A stretch of 8,260 bases of DNA, from positions 1-8,260 of the forward strand of contig JAOUQA010000072.1 of assembly GCA_029879605.1 (NCBI GenBank), in the 5' to 3' direction. Shown in pieces: positions 1-6,018 of the stretch. A model generated the notes under the pieces. That model searched no databases. It saw only the letters and a program-made list of their open reading frames with translations, and was not told the origin of the DNA. Both the position numbers and the translations under genes were made by a program. Within the stretch, counting starts at the first letter, position 1; every line of letters begins with the position of its first letter. This stretch comes from Gammaproteobacteria bacterium (lineage in GTDB: Bacteria; Pseudomonadota; Gammaproteobacteria; SZUA-229).

Positions 1-187
1 CAGGGGTGATTTCAGTGGGCATGTAAATTGATAGAAATGAGTGACTGGCAGCTTGTAGATAGATGACTTCGCCATCCATAACAGAGTCGGCGATCTCATT
101 AGCCATGCGTTGTTCCCGATCAATATCTGAGGCATGTAAAGGCGTATTCAGGAGTAAACAGATTATAAAAACAGGGTTAATTCTCAT
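1..187 (-). CDS. Secreted DUF3530-like protein, N-terminal part (3' end outside window)
   Basis: Partial gene read leftward; 62 complete codons are visible and the frame stays open to the window edge. The start ATG (complement of 185-187) has AGGA about 8 nt upstream. Residues 1-19 form a Sec signal peptide: short basic start (MRIN), hydrophobic core (VFIICLLL), probable cleavage after LHA. The mature protein begins SDIDREQRMANEIADS, followed by GEVIYLQA and SFLSIYMPTE. From memory this pattern (REQR/REKR-x-ANE or ADE, then GxxxYL and FLxIY) resembles the start of DUF3530 proteins, uncharacterised envelope proteins with an alpha/beta-hydrolase-like fold. The HG and catalytic motifs would lie outside the window, so the assignment rests on the N-terminus only. 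It is divergent from the genes to its right and has its own probable promoter. Confidence 0.6.
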   Translation of the reverse strand, partial: MRINPVFIICLLLNTPLHASDIDREQRMANEIADSVMDGEVIYLQAASHSFLSIYMPTEITP

Positions 188-356
188 ATTGTTATCCTGA
201 AGTTTATGTAAAAGTGTATGCCAGTTATAGCTGGATTGTATGGAAAATTGTCAAACAGGTTGATGTTTTTTTAGTGTAATTAATTATTTTTATAGCCCTG
301 GCTATGGGGTGTTTCAATTAAAAATGAGATATGGTCTGTAATCTGGATGTTGCGTT
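188..356. other. AT-rich intergenic region
   Basis: Beyond the promoter at 224-254 I see no gene here on either strand. It contains a run of seven T (266-272) without a convincing stem in front of it, and a short perfect inverted repeat at 292-305 (arms ATAGCC and GGCTAT, two bases between). Neither is followed by a T-tract on the side needed for a terminator. The stretch separates two divergent transcription units, so it probably holds their control sequences. Confidence 0.4.
224..254 (-). promoter_or_regulatory. Candidate sigma-70 promoter for the leftward secreted-protein gene
   Basis: On the minus strand a perfect -35 box TTGACA (249-254) is followed after 19 nt by TATAAC (224-229), five of six matches to the -10 consensus. 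The predicted start, about position 217, would give a leader of roughly 30 nt before the ATG at 187. The spacer is longer than the ideal 17 nt. The -10 box sits inside an imperfect palindrome (221-234, CCAG..CTGG arms around TTATAG), which could be an operator or coincidence. Confidence 0.4.
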
Positions 357-398
357 AATAGATTGAGTAGCTAATATAGTTAGCTACAAATAGATTGA
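357..398. repeat. Palindrome bracketed by a 10-bp direct repeat (possible operator)
   Basis: The decamer AATAGATTGA occurs at 357-366 and again at 389-398, start points 32 bp apart, close to three helical turns. Between them lies a perfect inverted repeat: GTAGCTAA (367-374), five-base centre TATAG, then TTAGCTAC (380-387), with one extra base (388) before the second decamer. A weak promoter overlaps it: TTGAGT (363-368) and TACAAA (385-390), 16 nt apart, each four of six matches; TATAGT (375-380) is an alternative -10 box. The arrangement fits a dimeric regulator site controlling the small ORFs downstream. A hairpin in RNA or the scar of a tiny insertion with target duplication are alternatives. 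The repeats are seen directly; function is inferred. Confidence 0.5.
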
Positions 399-430
399 TG
401 GAGTTTTGATGGGTGACAGGGAGTGTGATC

Positions 431-499
431 ATGTCATGGCTGTTCGAGTTTTATTTAATAAAACTGATAATTACCAGAGATCAGAAATATGGAAAATGA
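431..499 (+). CDS. 22-codon leader-peptide-like ORF with very strong RBS
   Basis: An ATG at 431 is preceded by AGGGAG (418-423) at 7-nt spacing, and the bases GTGATC (425-430) run right up to the start. With one extra T this mimics the full 16S-tail complement GGAGGTGATC, the strongest ribosome binding site seen in the left part of the window. The frame encodes 22 residues, starting MSWLFEFYLIKLII (hydrophobic) and ending in a basic TRDQKYGK tail, then TGA at 497-499. It overlaps the first 11 nt of the 91-aa ORF at 489 in another frame. It could be a leader peptide coupling translation to that ORF, a small membrane protein, or the true 5' end of the ORF joined by a +1 shift at the TGA-C stop. 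I recognise no family. No codon-level conservation could be tested. Confidence 0.4.
   Translation: MSWLFEFYLIKLIITRDQKYGK
448..477. repeat. Two abutting AT-rich palindromes before the 91-aa ORF
   Basis: A perfect inverted repeat with 7-base arms, GTTTTAT (448-454) and ATAAAAC (458-464), has a three-base loop. It shares its last base with a second 14-bp near-palindrome at 464-477 (CTGATAATTACCAG, one mismatched pair). Both lie inside the 22-codon ORF and end 11 nt before the ATG at 489. They could form RNA structures that change as ribosomes move through the short ORF, or be protein sites in DNA. The stems are AT-rich and of modest stability. Confidence 0.35.
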
Positions 500-764
500 C
501 ATATATAGTGTTTTGCAATCAGAAGTCGAAATTGCCAAATGCATCAAATATCAGAACCTGTTAATCGAAAAAACCATACGGCAGCTTACTGTTGAGGGTA
601 AGTCAGATTTTGCTGAAATGATTGCTCGAGCCAGGGCGCTTGATTGTTCATCACTTTATTATTTTGATATGCAGCCTGATCAGTTTGAGTACTTTAAGCT
701 GGCAGTTATCAGAGTTTTGCATGATCGACAGTTAGATTATTTCAGGAGTGATCCAGCGGGCTAA
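489..764 (+). CDS. Hypothetical small protein, 91 aa
   Basis: I do not recognise this protein. It is 91 residues, probably mostly alpha-helical and soluble: no signal peptide or membrane segment, and many charged residues alternating with hydrophobics (residues 8-45 and 61-86). Two cysteines (C18, C53) do not form a metal motif. The segment LYYFDMQPDQFEYF (56-69) is aromatic-rich. The ATG at 489 has only a weak purine tract (CAGAGA) in front of it and overlaps the end of the 22-codon ORF at 431-499, so translation may depend on coupling. It reads in the same direction as miaB, 80 nt upstream, and could belong to that transcription unit or stand alone. Codon choice looks like that of its neighbours. 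No function can be proposed. Confidence 0.55.
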   Translation: MENDIYSVLQSEVEIAKCIKYQNLLIEKTIRQLTVEGKSDFAEMIARARALDCSSLYYFDMQPDQFEYFKLAVIRVLHDRQLDYFRSDPAG

Positions 765-779
765 CAGGTTATTTCCATT

Positions 780-797
780 AATGAGCTTTTAGCCATT
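780..797 (+). terminator. Weak terminator-like hairpin after the 91-aa ORF
   Basis: AATG-A-GCT (780-787) pairs with AGC-CATT (791-797), giving about seven base pairs with one bulged A and a TTT loop, followed by only two further T before G. The stem is weak and the T-tract short, so it may not stop transcription into miaB. Confidence 0.2.
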
Positions 798-844
798 TTG
801 TGGTAATCTTTCCGGTTCGTTGAAGTAACTATTAACAGGTCTCA

Positions 845-2203
845 ATGGCTCGCAAGCTATATATCAAAACCTTCGGTTGTCAGATGAATGAATATGATTC
901 GGCCAAAATGCAGGATGTGCTGGCTGATTCACATGATCTGGTACAGGTGCATAATCCTGAAGAAGCCGATATTCTTTTGTTAAATACCTGTTCTATAAGA
1001 GAAAAAGCACAGGAAAAGGTCTTTTCTCAGTTAGGGCAATGGAAAAACTGGAAGCAGGAAAAGCCGGACCTGGTGATTGGTGTGGGAGGCTGTGTGGCAT
1101 CCCAGGAAGGGGAGGCGATTCGTCAGAGAGCGCCTTATGTCGATATGGTCTTTGGTCCACAAACTATCCATCGTTTGCCGGATATGCTCAGGCAGGTAGA
1201 GCATGACCATCATTCCGTAGTTGATATTTCTTTCCCGGAAATTGAAAAATTTGATAATTTGCCAGCCCCAAGGGCGGAAGGTCCTACGGCATTCGTTTCC
1301 GTGATGGAAGGCTGTAGTAAATACTGTACTTTCTGTGTCGTGCCCTATACCAGGGGTGAGGAAATATCACGACCATTTGATGATGTGCTCTCTGAGGTGG
1401 CTCAGCTGGCAGAACAGGGTGTGCGAGAAATTAACCTGCTCGGTCAGAATGTTAATGCTTATCGTGGTGAAATGGATGATGGTGAAATTGCTGACCTGGC
1501 ATTATTGATTCATTATGTGGCAGCCGTTGATGGTATTCAGCGAATTCGATTTACCACATCTCATCCAGTTGAGTTTTCTGATTCCCTGATTCAGGCTTAT
1601 GGTGAAATACCGGAGCTAGTCAGTTTTGTGCATTTGCCTGTACAGAGCGGTTCAGATCGTGTGCTTGCAGCCATGAAACGAGGCCACATGGTGGCAGAGT
1701 ATAAATCTAAAATTCGTAAATTAAGATCGGTTCGTCCTGATATTACAATTTCATCCGATTTTATTGTTGGTTTTCCAGGTGAGACCGATGAAGATTTTAG
1801 TCAGACTATGAAGTTGATTGATGATATTGGTTTTGATCATTCATTCAGTTTTATCTACAGTGCGCGTCCTGGGACACCGGCAGCCTCACTGGATGACTCG
1901 GTAGATATGCAAATTAAAAAAGAACGACTGGCACAATTGCAGCAGCGTATTAATGAACAGGCTTATGCGATTAGCGAGTCCATGGTAGGTACAGTACAGC
2001 GCATTCTGGTTGAACGCCCTTCGCGCAAAGATGAACAGCAGATGGCAGGTCGTACAGAAAATAATCGTGTTGTTAATTTTGCGGGTGATCCTCGTCTCAT
2101 AGGTCATTTTGTGGATGTTAAAATTACCCGGGCATTACCTAATTCCTTGCAGGGTGATTTTATTTCCCTGGCTGACTTTGATGTAAAACGTCAGAGCGCA
2201 TAA
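845..2203 (+). CDS. miaB: tRNA-2-methylthio-N6-dimethylallyladenosine synthase MiaB
   Basis: Radical-SAM methylthiotransferase that converts i6A37 to ms2i6A37 in tRNAs reading UNN codons, in the cytoplasm. At 452 residues it has the normal family length. N-terminal UPF0004/MTTase domain (about 3-125) carries the three cysteines for the second iron-sulfur cluster: C12 in KTFGCQMNEYDS, C49 in NTCSIRE, C83 in GGCVAS. The radical-SAM cluster motif CxxxCxxC is C157, C161, C164 (EGCSKYCTFCVVPYTRGEE), a sequence typical of MiaB rather than RimO. The C-terminal part (about 375-445) is a TRAM domain, with PSRKDEQQMAGRTENNRVV. The ATG is preceded by AGG (837-839) at 5-nt spacing, and MARKLYIKTFGCQMN matches the usual start. 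First gene of the co-directional run; ybeZ follows after 34 nt. Confidence 0.97.
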   Translation: MARKLYIKTFGCQMNEYDSAKMQDVLADSHDLVQVHNPEEADILLLNTCSIREKAQEKVFSQLGQWKNWKQEKPDLVIGVGGCVASQEGEAIRQRAPYVDMVFGPQTIHRLPDMLRQVEHDHHSVVDISFPEIEKFDNLPAPRAEGPTAFVSVMEGCSKYCTFCVVPYTRGEEISRPFDDVLSEVAQLAEQGVREINLLGQNVNAYRGEMDDGEIADLALLIHYVAAVDGIQRIRFTTSHPVEFSDSLIQAYGEIPELVSFVHLPVQSGSDRVLAAMKRGHMVAEYKSKIRKLRSVRPDITISSDFIVGFPGETDEDFSQTMKLIDDIGFDHSFSFIYSARPGTPAASLDDSVDMQIKKERLAQLQQRINEQAYAISESMVGTVQRILVERPSRKDEQQMAGRTENNRVVNFAGDPRLIGHFVDVKITRALPNSLQGDFISLADFDVKRQSA

Positions 2204-2225
2204 TTCTTGTCTAACAGAAATCACC

Positions 2226-2231
2226 TATAAT
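2226..2231 (+). promoter_or_regulatory. Perfect -10 box (TATAAT) directly before ybeZ
   Basis: TATAAT at 2226-2231 lies in the 34-nt gap between miaB and ybeZ, ending 6 nt before the ybeZ ATG. A start point 7 nt downstream of the box would be the A of that ATG (2238), giving a leaderless transcript. The -35 region is poor (TTCTTG at 2204-2209 with 16-nt spacing, two of six matches). CTTG (2206-2209) with CACCTAT (2222-2228) vaguely resembles a heat-shock promoter but the spacing is short. AT-rich chance is possible. Confidence 0.3.
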
Positions 2232-2237
2232 TACATT

Positions 2238-3203
2238 ATGCCCGAAAGTCTTGATATAGATTTAAGTCCTGCTGATAATCATCGTTTAGCAAATCTCTGT
2301 GGTCCATTGAATGAGCATTTGCGACAGATTGAATCCCGTCTAGGCGTAGAAATAAATAATCGAAACCATCATTTTCAACTTATTGGTGAACCAGCAGGTT
2401 TGCAACGGGTTGCAGAAGTTCTGAAAGATCTTTATGTGGCGACAGAAAAAGAACAACTGACTTCTTCCAAAATCAACGTGTTTTTACAGGACTCCGGTGT
2501 TGAGCAATTAATCAACCCAGATCATCAGGATCTGGATCAGAGAAGTTTGCAATTACGCAAAGGCATTATTAAGCCACGTGGACAGAATCAGATTACTTAT
2601 TTGTTAAATGTTAAGACCCATGATTTGAGTCTTGGTATTGGACCGGCAGGTACAGGTAAGACTTACCTTGCTGTTGCCTGTGCCGTGGAAGCACTGGAGA
2701 ATGAACAGGTGCAAAGGCTTGTCCTGGTTCGTCCGGCAGTTGAGGCTGGCGAACGTCTAGGTTTTTTACCGGGTGACCTGGCGCAGAAAATTGATCCCTA
2801 TTTACGCCCAATGTATGACGCCCTGTATGAAATGCTGGGATTTGATCGGGTGATAAAATTAATGGAAAAAAATATTATTGAAATAGCACCGTTGGCCTAT
2901 ATGCGTGGTCGTACCCTGAATGATGCATTTATTCTGCTGGATGAAGCGCAGAACACAACTTGTGAGCAGATGAAAATGTTTCTTACTCGTATTGGTTTTG
3001 GTTCTACTGCAATTGTTACAGGTGATGTCACCCAGGTGGATTTGCCCCGAGGTACAAAATCAGGTTTAAGACATGCTGTTGAAGTGCTAAAAGATGTGGA
3101 TGGTGTATCGATGACTTTTTTTACTGCCAGGGATGTCGTGCGTCATCCGCTGGTGCAGAGAATTGTGCATGCATATGATCGTTTTGATAAAAATGAGAAT
3201 TAA
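2238..3203 (+). CDS. ybeZ: PhoH-like ATPase YbeZ
   Basis: Cytoplasmic P-loop ATPase of the PhoH family; YbeZ proteins are reported partners of YbeY and linked to rRNA/RNA metabolism. The protein has 321 residues. An N-terminal region (about 10-70, ADNHRLANLCGPLNEHLRQIE...LGVEINNR) is typical of YbeZ. The PhoH domain (about 105-315) has Walker A GPAGTGKT (135-142), Walker B FILLDEAQ (231-238, D235/E236) and the sensor-like TGDVTQVDLP (261-270). The start is supported by N-terminal similarity; no in-frame ATG, GTG or TTG lies in the 34-nt gap to miaB. No Shine-Dalgarno sequence precedes it, which is unusual, and a TATAAT box sits just upstream. ybeY begins 2 nt after the stop, as in most gammaproteobacteria. 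Confidence 0.95.
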   Translation: MPESLDIDLSPADNHRLANLCGPLNEHLRQIESRLGVEINNRNHHFQLIGEPAGLQRVAEVLKDLYVATEKEQLTSSKINVFLQDSGVEQLINPDHQDLDQRSLQLRKGIIKPRGQNQITYLLNVKTHDLSLGIGPAGTGKTYLAVACAVEALENEQVQRLVLVRPAVEAGERLGFLPGDLAQKIDPYLRPMYDALYEMLGFDRVIKLMEKNIIEIAPLAYMRGRTLNDAFILLDEAQNTTCEQMKMFLTRIGFGSTAIVTGDVTQVDLPRGTKSGLRHAVEVLKDVDGVSMTFFTARDVVRHPLVQRIVHAYDRFDKNEN

Positions 3204-3205
3204 TA

Positions 3206-3676
3206 ATGCCTGTCGACCTGGATATTCAATATGCTGTTAGTGATCAATCATTACTACCTGATGAAAAACAGTTAATAACATGGGTTGAAAAAGTGTTACA
3301 GGGTGATGCTGCGCATCTTGGGGTACGTATTGTAGATGAAGCTGAAAGTCAGAATCTGAATTTTGAATACAGAGGAAAAGATAAGCCAACTAATGTTTTG
3401 TCTTTTCCTATGAGTTTGCCCGAAGAAATTGGGGATGATTTTTTAGGTGATCTGGTGGTTTGTGCTTCTATTGTAGCAAGAGAAGCTGAAGAGCAGCATA
3501 AAACCACGGAAGCGCATTGGGCGCATATGGTGATACATGGTGTATTGCATTTGCTTGGTTATGATCATGTATCAGATGATCAGGCAGAAGTGATGGAGTC
3601 ACTTGAAGTTAAATATCTTGAGGAGCTGGGTTTTGAAAACCCTTATATTCTAAAACATGAACGACCGAACGAATAA
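3206..3676 (+). CDS. ybeY: Endoribonuclease YbeY (rRNA maturation factor)
   Basis: Zinc-dependent single-strand endoribonuclease, UPF0054 family, needed for 16S rRNA 3'-end maturation and ribosome quality control. It has 156 residues, the usual length. The metal-binding signature HGVLHLLGYDH gives H111, H115 and H121; the upstream conserved block EYRGKDKPTNVLSFP (54-68) contains R56, equivalent to the conserved arginine. GDLVVC (81-86) is also typical. It starts 2 nt after ybeZ, with only a weak GAG-containing site, so translation is probably coupled. Its last 20 nt overlap the start of ybeX. Nothing points to loss of activity. Confidence 0.96.
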   Translation: MPVDLDIQYAVSDQSLLPDEKQLITWVEKVLQGDAAHLGVRIVDEAESQNLNFEYRGKDKPTNVLSFPMSLPEEIGDDFLGDLVVCASIVAREAEEQHKTTEAHWAHMVIHGVLHLLGYDHVSDDQAEVMESLEVKYLEELGFENPYILKHERPNE

Positions 3677-4517
3677 CAGGGATTTAACTTTTTTTCAGAA
3701 GTTGAGTCGTATATTTCTTAATCATCCGGATGACCGTGATGAATTGTTGTCAGTTCTGAAAAAATCTCAGAAAAGTAATTTATTTGATCTTGATGCACTA
3801 ACAATGATTGAGGGCGTGCTTCAGGTAGATGAAATACAGGTCAGGGATATTATGATTCCTCGCTCCCATATGGTAGTGCTGGATGAAAAAAATAGTTATG
3901 AAGAAATGCTGCCAGTAGTGATTGATTCGGGGCATTCTCGTTTTCCGGTCATTGGTGATAGCCGAGATGAAATTATTGGTATTTTGCTGGCTAAAGATCT
4001 GCTGCGTTATTGTAATGAAGAATCACGTAAAGATTTTGAGATCAAGGATGTTTTGCGTTCGCCTTCTTTTGTGCCTGAAAGTAAAAGACTGAATGTCTTA
4101 TTAAAAGAATTTCGATCCAGTCGAAATCATATGGCAGTGGTTATAGATGAATATGGTGGTGTTGCTGGCCTGGTTACAATTGAAGATGTGCTTGAGCAGA
4201 TTGTTGGTGATATTGATGATGAGCATGATGTCGAAGACATAGGTAATATTCGGCGACTTGCGCCCAGTCGTTATTCTGTAAAGGCATTGACTCCAATAGA
4301 AGAGTTTAATGAGTATTTTGATTATGATTTTAGTGATGATGATTTTGATACTCTGGCCGGACTGGTAATGAATCGCCTGGGGCATTTACCAAAGCGCGGT
4401 GAATCTGTCGTTATTGATCGTTTCCTGTTTAAAATTATGAGTGCAGATAGTCGGCGTATAAAGCATTTGCAGGTTTTATTATTACCCGCTTCGAGAACAG
4501 CAAAAGATGCTGGTTAG
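3657..4517 (+). CDS. ybeX: CBS-domain protein YbeX/CorC
   Basis: YbeX (CorC) of the CorC/HlyC family: first linked to cobalt and magnesium efflux together with CorA, later to ribosome metabolism in E. coli. It has 286 residues and no membrane segments, so it is the soluble short form rather than a CNNM/YfjD-type transporter. Order: N-terminal helices with DELLSVL and EGVLQVDEIQVRDIMIPRS (52-70), CBS1 about 63-122 (SGHSRFPVIG), CBS2 about 130-188 (ESKRLNVLLKEFRSSRNHMAVV and EYGGVAGLVTIEDVLEQIVG), then the CorC_HlyC domain about 200-278 (FDTLAGLVMNRLGHLPKRGE). The start overlaps ybeY by 20 nt with no clear ribosome binding site, suggesting coupling. The last 11 nt overlap lnt. Confidence 0.95.
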   Translation: MNDRTNNRDLTFFQKLSRIFLNHPDDRDELLSVLKKSQKSNLFDLDALTMIEGVLQVDEIQVRDIMIPRSHMVVLDEKNSYEEMLPVVIDSGHSRFPVIGDSRDEIIGILLAKDLLRYCNEESRKDFEIKDVLRSPSFVPESKRLNVLLKEFRSSRNHMAVVIDEYGGVAGLVTIEDVLEQIVGDIDDEHDVEDIGNIRRLAPSRYSVKALTPIEEFNEYFDYDFSDDDFDTLAGLVMNRLGHLPKRGESVVIDRFLFKIMSADSRRIKHLQVLLLPASRTAKDAG

Positions 4518-6018
4518 CATTTTAAATAATCAAACTAAATCCCGTTCTATTTTTCTTGATACCAGTGCTTTAATTAGTGGTTTGTTGCTGCCATTTGCAT
4601 TTGCGCCTTTTGATCAGGCGTGGCTGGTTTATTTTCTTATGGCCTGGATGTGCCTGTTGTGGTTGCATTCAGAACCGGGTCAGGCATTCAGGCGTGGCTG
4701 GTTGTTTGGCTTTGGACAGTTTGGAGTTGGTATCCACTGGATTTTTTATAGCCTGTATTTTCATGGCGGTGCACCAGTATTACTGGCAGTGATCATGGTC
4801 GTATTGATGGCTTCCTGTCTTGCTTTATTTCCAGCCCTGGCCGGGTTTATTGCACGTCGTTTTTTCAAAACCGGTTTCCGCCTGGATTTGTTACTAGTTA
4901 TTCCCCTGTGCTGGCTGCTGACTGAATGGTTAAGGGGGTTTGTTCTTACTGGATTCCCCTGGCTGCAACTCGGCTATTCACAAATTGATATGCCGGTTGC
5001 GGGTTTTGCTACCCTGTTTGGTGGGCTGGGTACTGGTTTAGTTACGGTTTTCTGTTCAGCTTTACTGGCACTGGCTTATATTAAACGTAAGGATATTAAA
5101 ATTGCGTTAATGATTTTTATTAGTGTCTGGCTTGCAGGTTATATCCTGTTACAGCTTAACTGGGTAGAGCCTGCTGCTGATAAGATAACCGTTAGCATTG
5201 TGCAGGGTAATATAGCGCAGAAAGATAAATGGCAGCCTTATATGTATCAGCCGACCCTGGAATTATATAAACGGTTAACTCAGCAACACCGGGAAAGTGA
5301 TGTCATTATATGGCCAGAAACTGCGATTCCCGATTTTCAGCATCGGGTCACAGATTATCTTGCTGAATTGAGACAAGATGTAATAAGACATGATAAGGAT
5401 TTATTGCTAGGTTTGTTTATTAGAGACCAGGTTACAGGACGATATTACAATAGTGTTATCAGCCTACGTGATGGTGTTTATCAGAAACGGCACCTGGTAC
5501 CGCTTGGAGAATATATACCTTTTCGGGGCATGTTGGAATTTTTTAATCGCTGGATCAATATTCCTATGTCAGATATTGATTCCGGAAAAGACGAACAGCC
5601 TTTAATAAATGTAGCCGGGCAGGCGGTAGGTATTAATATTTGTTTTGAAGATGCTTTTGATCGTGAGGTTCTGAAGTCAGTACCTGAAGCTCGTTTACTG
5701 GTTAATGTTAGTAATGATGCCTGGTTTGAAGATTCACCTGAAGCCTGGCAACATCATCAGATAGCACGGATGAGGGCGCTTGAAACGGGACGGTATCTGT
5801 TAAGAGCAACCAATACCGGGGTGTCATCTGTGATTGATCATAAAGGGCAGGTTGTAGCTATTGCGCCACAGTTTAAGCGCCATGTTCTGATTGCAGACGT
5901 GCAGCCATTAACAGGCTCAACACCATATGTCATTTGGCATAATTATTTGTTAGCAGGCTTATCGATCTTAGTGCTTGGTATTGTTTATATGAGGAGGCAT
6001 AAATATGTTTCAGCTTAG
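4507..6018 (+). CDS. lnt: Apolipoprotein N-acyltransferase Lnt
   Basis: Inner-membrane enzyme that transfers the third acyl chain from a phospholipid to the N-terminal cysteine of lipoproteins. Its 503 residues are close to the E. coli length. An N-terminal block of hydrophobic segments (about 18-215, with WLLTEWLRGFVLTGFPWLQLGYSQ) is followed by the nitrilase-like domain (about 227-465) and a final membrane helix (about 479-495). The catalytic triad is E271 (IIWPETAIPD), K327 (YQKRHLVPLGEY) and C379 (GINICFEDAF). W242 and E335 match E. coli W237 and E343. The residue after the nucleophile is F380, where E. coli has Y388. The start codon lies inside the ybeX end (11-nt overlap). The gene's own 3' end carries the ribosome binding site and start of the next gene. 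Confidence 0.96.
   Translation: MLVSILNNQTKSRSIFLDTSALISGLLLPFAFAPFDQAWLVYFLMAWMCLLWLHSEPGQAFRRGWLFGFGQFGVGIHWIFYSLYFHGGAPVLLAVIMVVLMASCLALFPALAGFIARRFFKTGFRLDLLLVIPLCWLLTEWLRGFVLTGFPWLQLGYSQIDMPVAGFATLFGGLGTGLVTVFCSALLALAYIKRKDIKIALMIFISVWLAGYILLQLNWVEPAADKITVSIVQGNIAQKDKWQPYMYQPTLELYKRLTQQHRESDVIIWPETAIPDFQHRVTDYLAELRQDVIRHDKDLLLGLFIRDQVTGRYYNSVISLRDGVYQKRHLVPLGEYIPFRGMLEFFNRWINIPMSDIDSGKDEQPLINVAGQAVGINICFEDAFDREVLKSVPEARLLVNVSNDAWFEDSPEAWQHHQIARMRALETGRYLLRATNTGVSSVIDHKGQVVAIAPQFKRHVLIADVQPLTGSTPYVIWHNYLLAGLSILVLGIVYMRRHKYVSA
5992..5997 (+). promoter_or_regulatory. Consensus ribosome binding site for the NlpC/P60 gene
   Basis: AGGAGG, a full Shine-Dalgarno core, lies inside the last codons of lnt, 7 nt before the ATG at 6005. 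It fixes the start of the peptidase gene. Within the operon it is much stronger than the sites before ybeZ, ybeY, ybeX and lnt, so this gene may be made in larger amounts than its upstream neighbours. Confidence 0.8.

Noticed and set aside
264..273. Seven-T run as a possible terminator
   Set aside because: The preceding sequence forms only a 4-bp AT-rich stem (TCAA/TTGA), and no gene ends just upstream on the plus strand.
292..305. Inverted repeat ATAGCC/GGCTAT
   Set aside because: Six-base arms with a two-base centre, no T-tract on the plus strand and no gene end nearby; kept only as a remark on the intergenic region.
1031..1213. Minus-strand ORF inside miaB
   Set aside because: Shadow of a strongly conserved gene; no ribosome binding site or recognisable protein.
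2206..2228. Heat-shock (sigma-32) promoter before ybeZ
   Set aside because: CTTG and CACCTAT are partial matches and the spacing is short; too weak to call although ybeZ operons can be heat-induced elsewhere.
4101..4385. 94-aa minus-strand ORF inside ybeX
   Set aside because: Low-complexity Ile/Lys/Thr-rich translation that arises from GAT/GAA-rich CBS coding sequence; a shadow frame.
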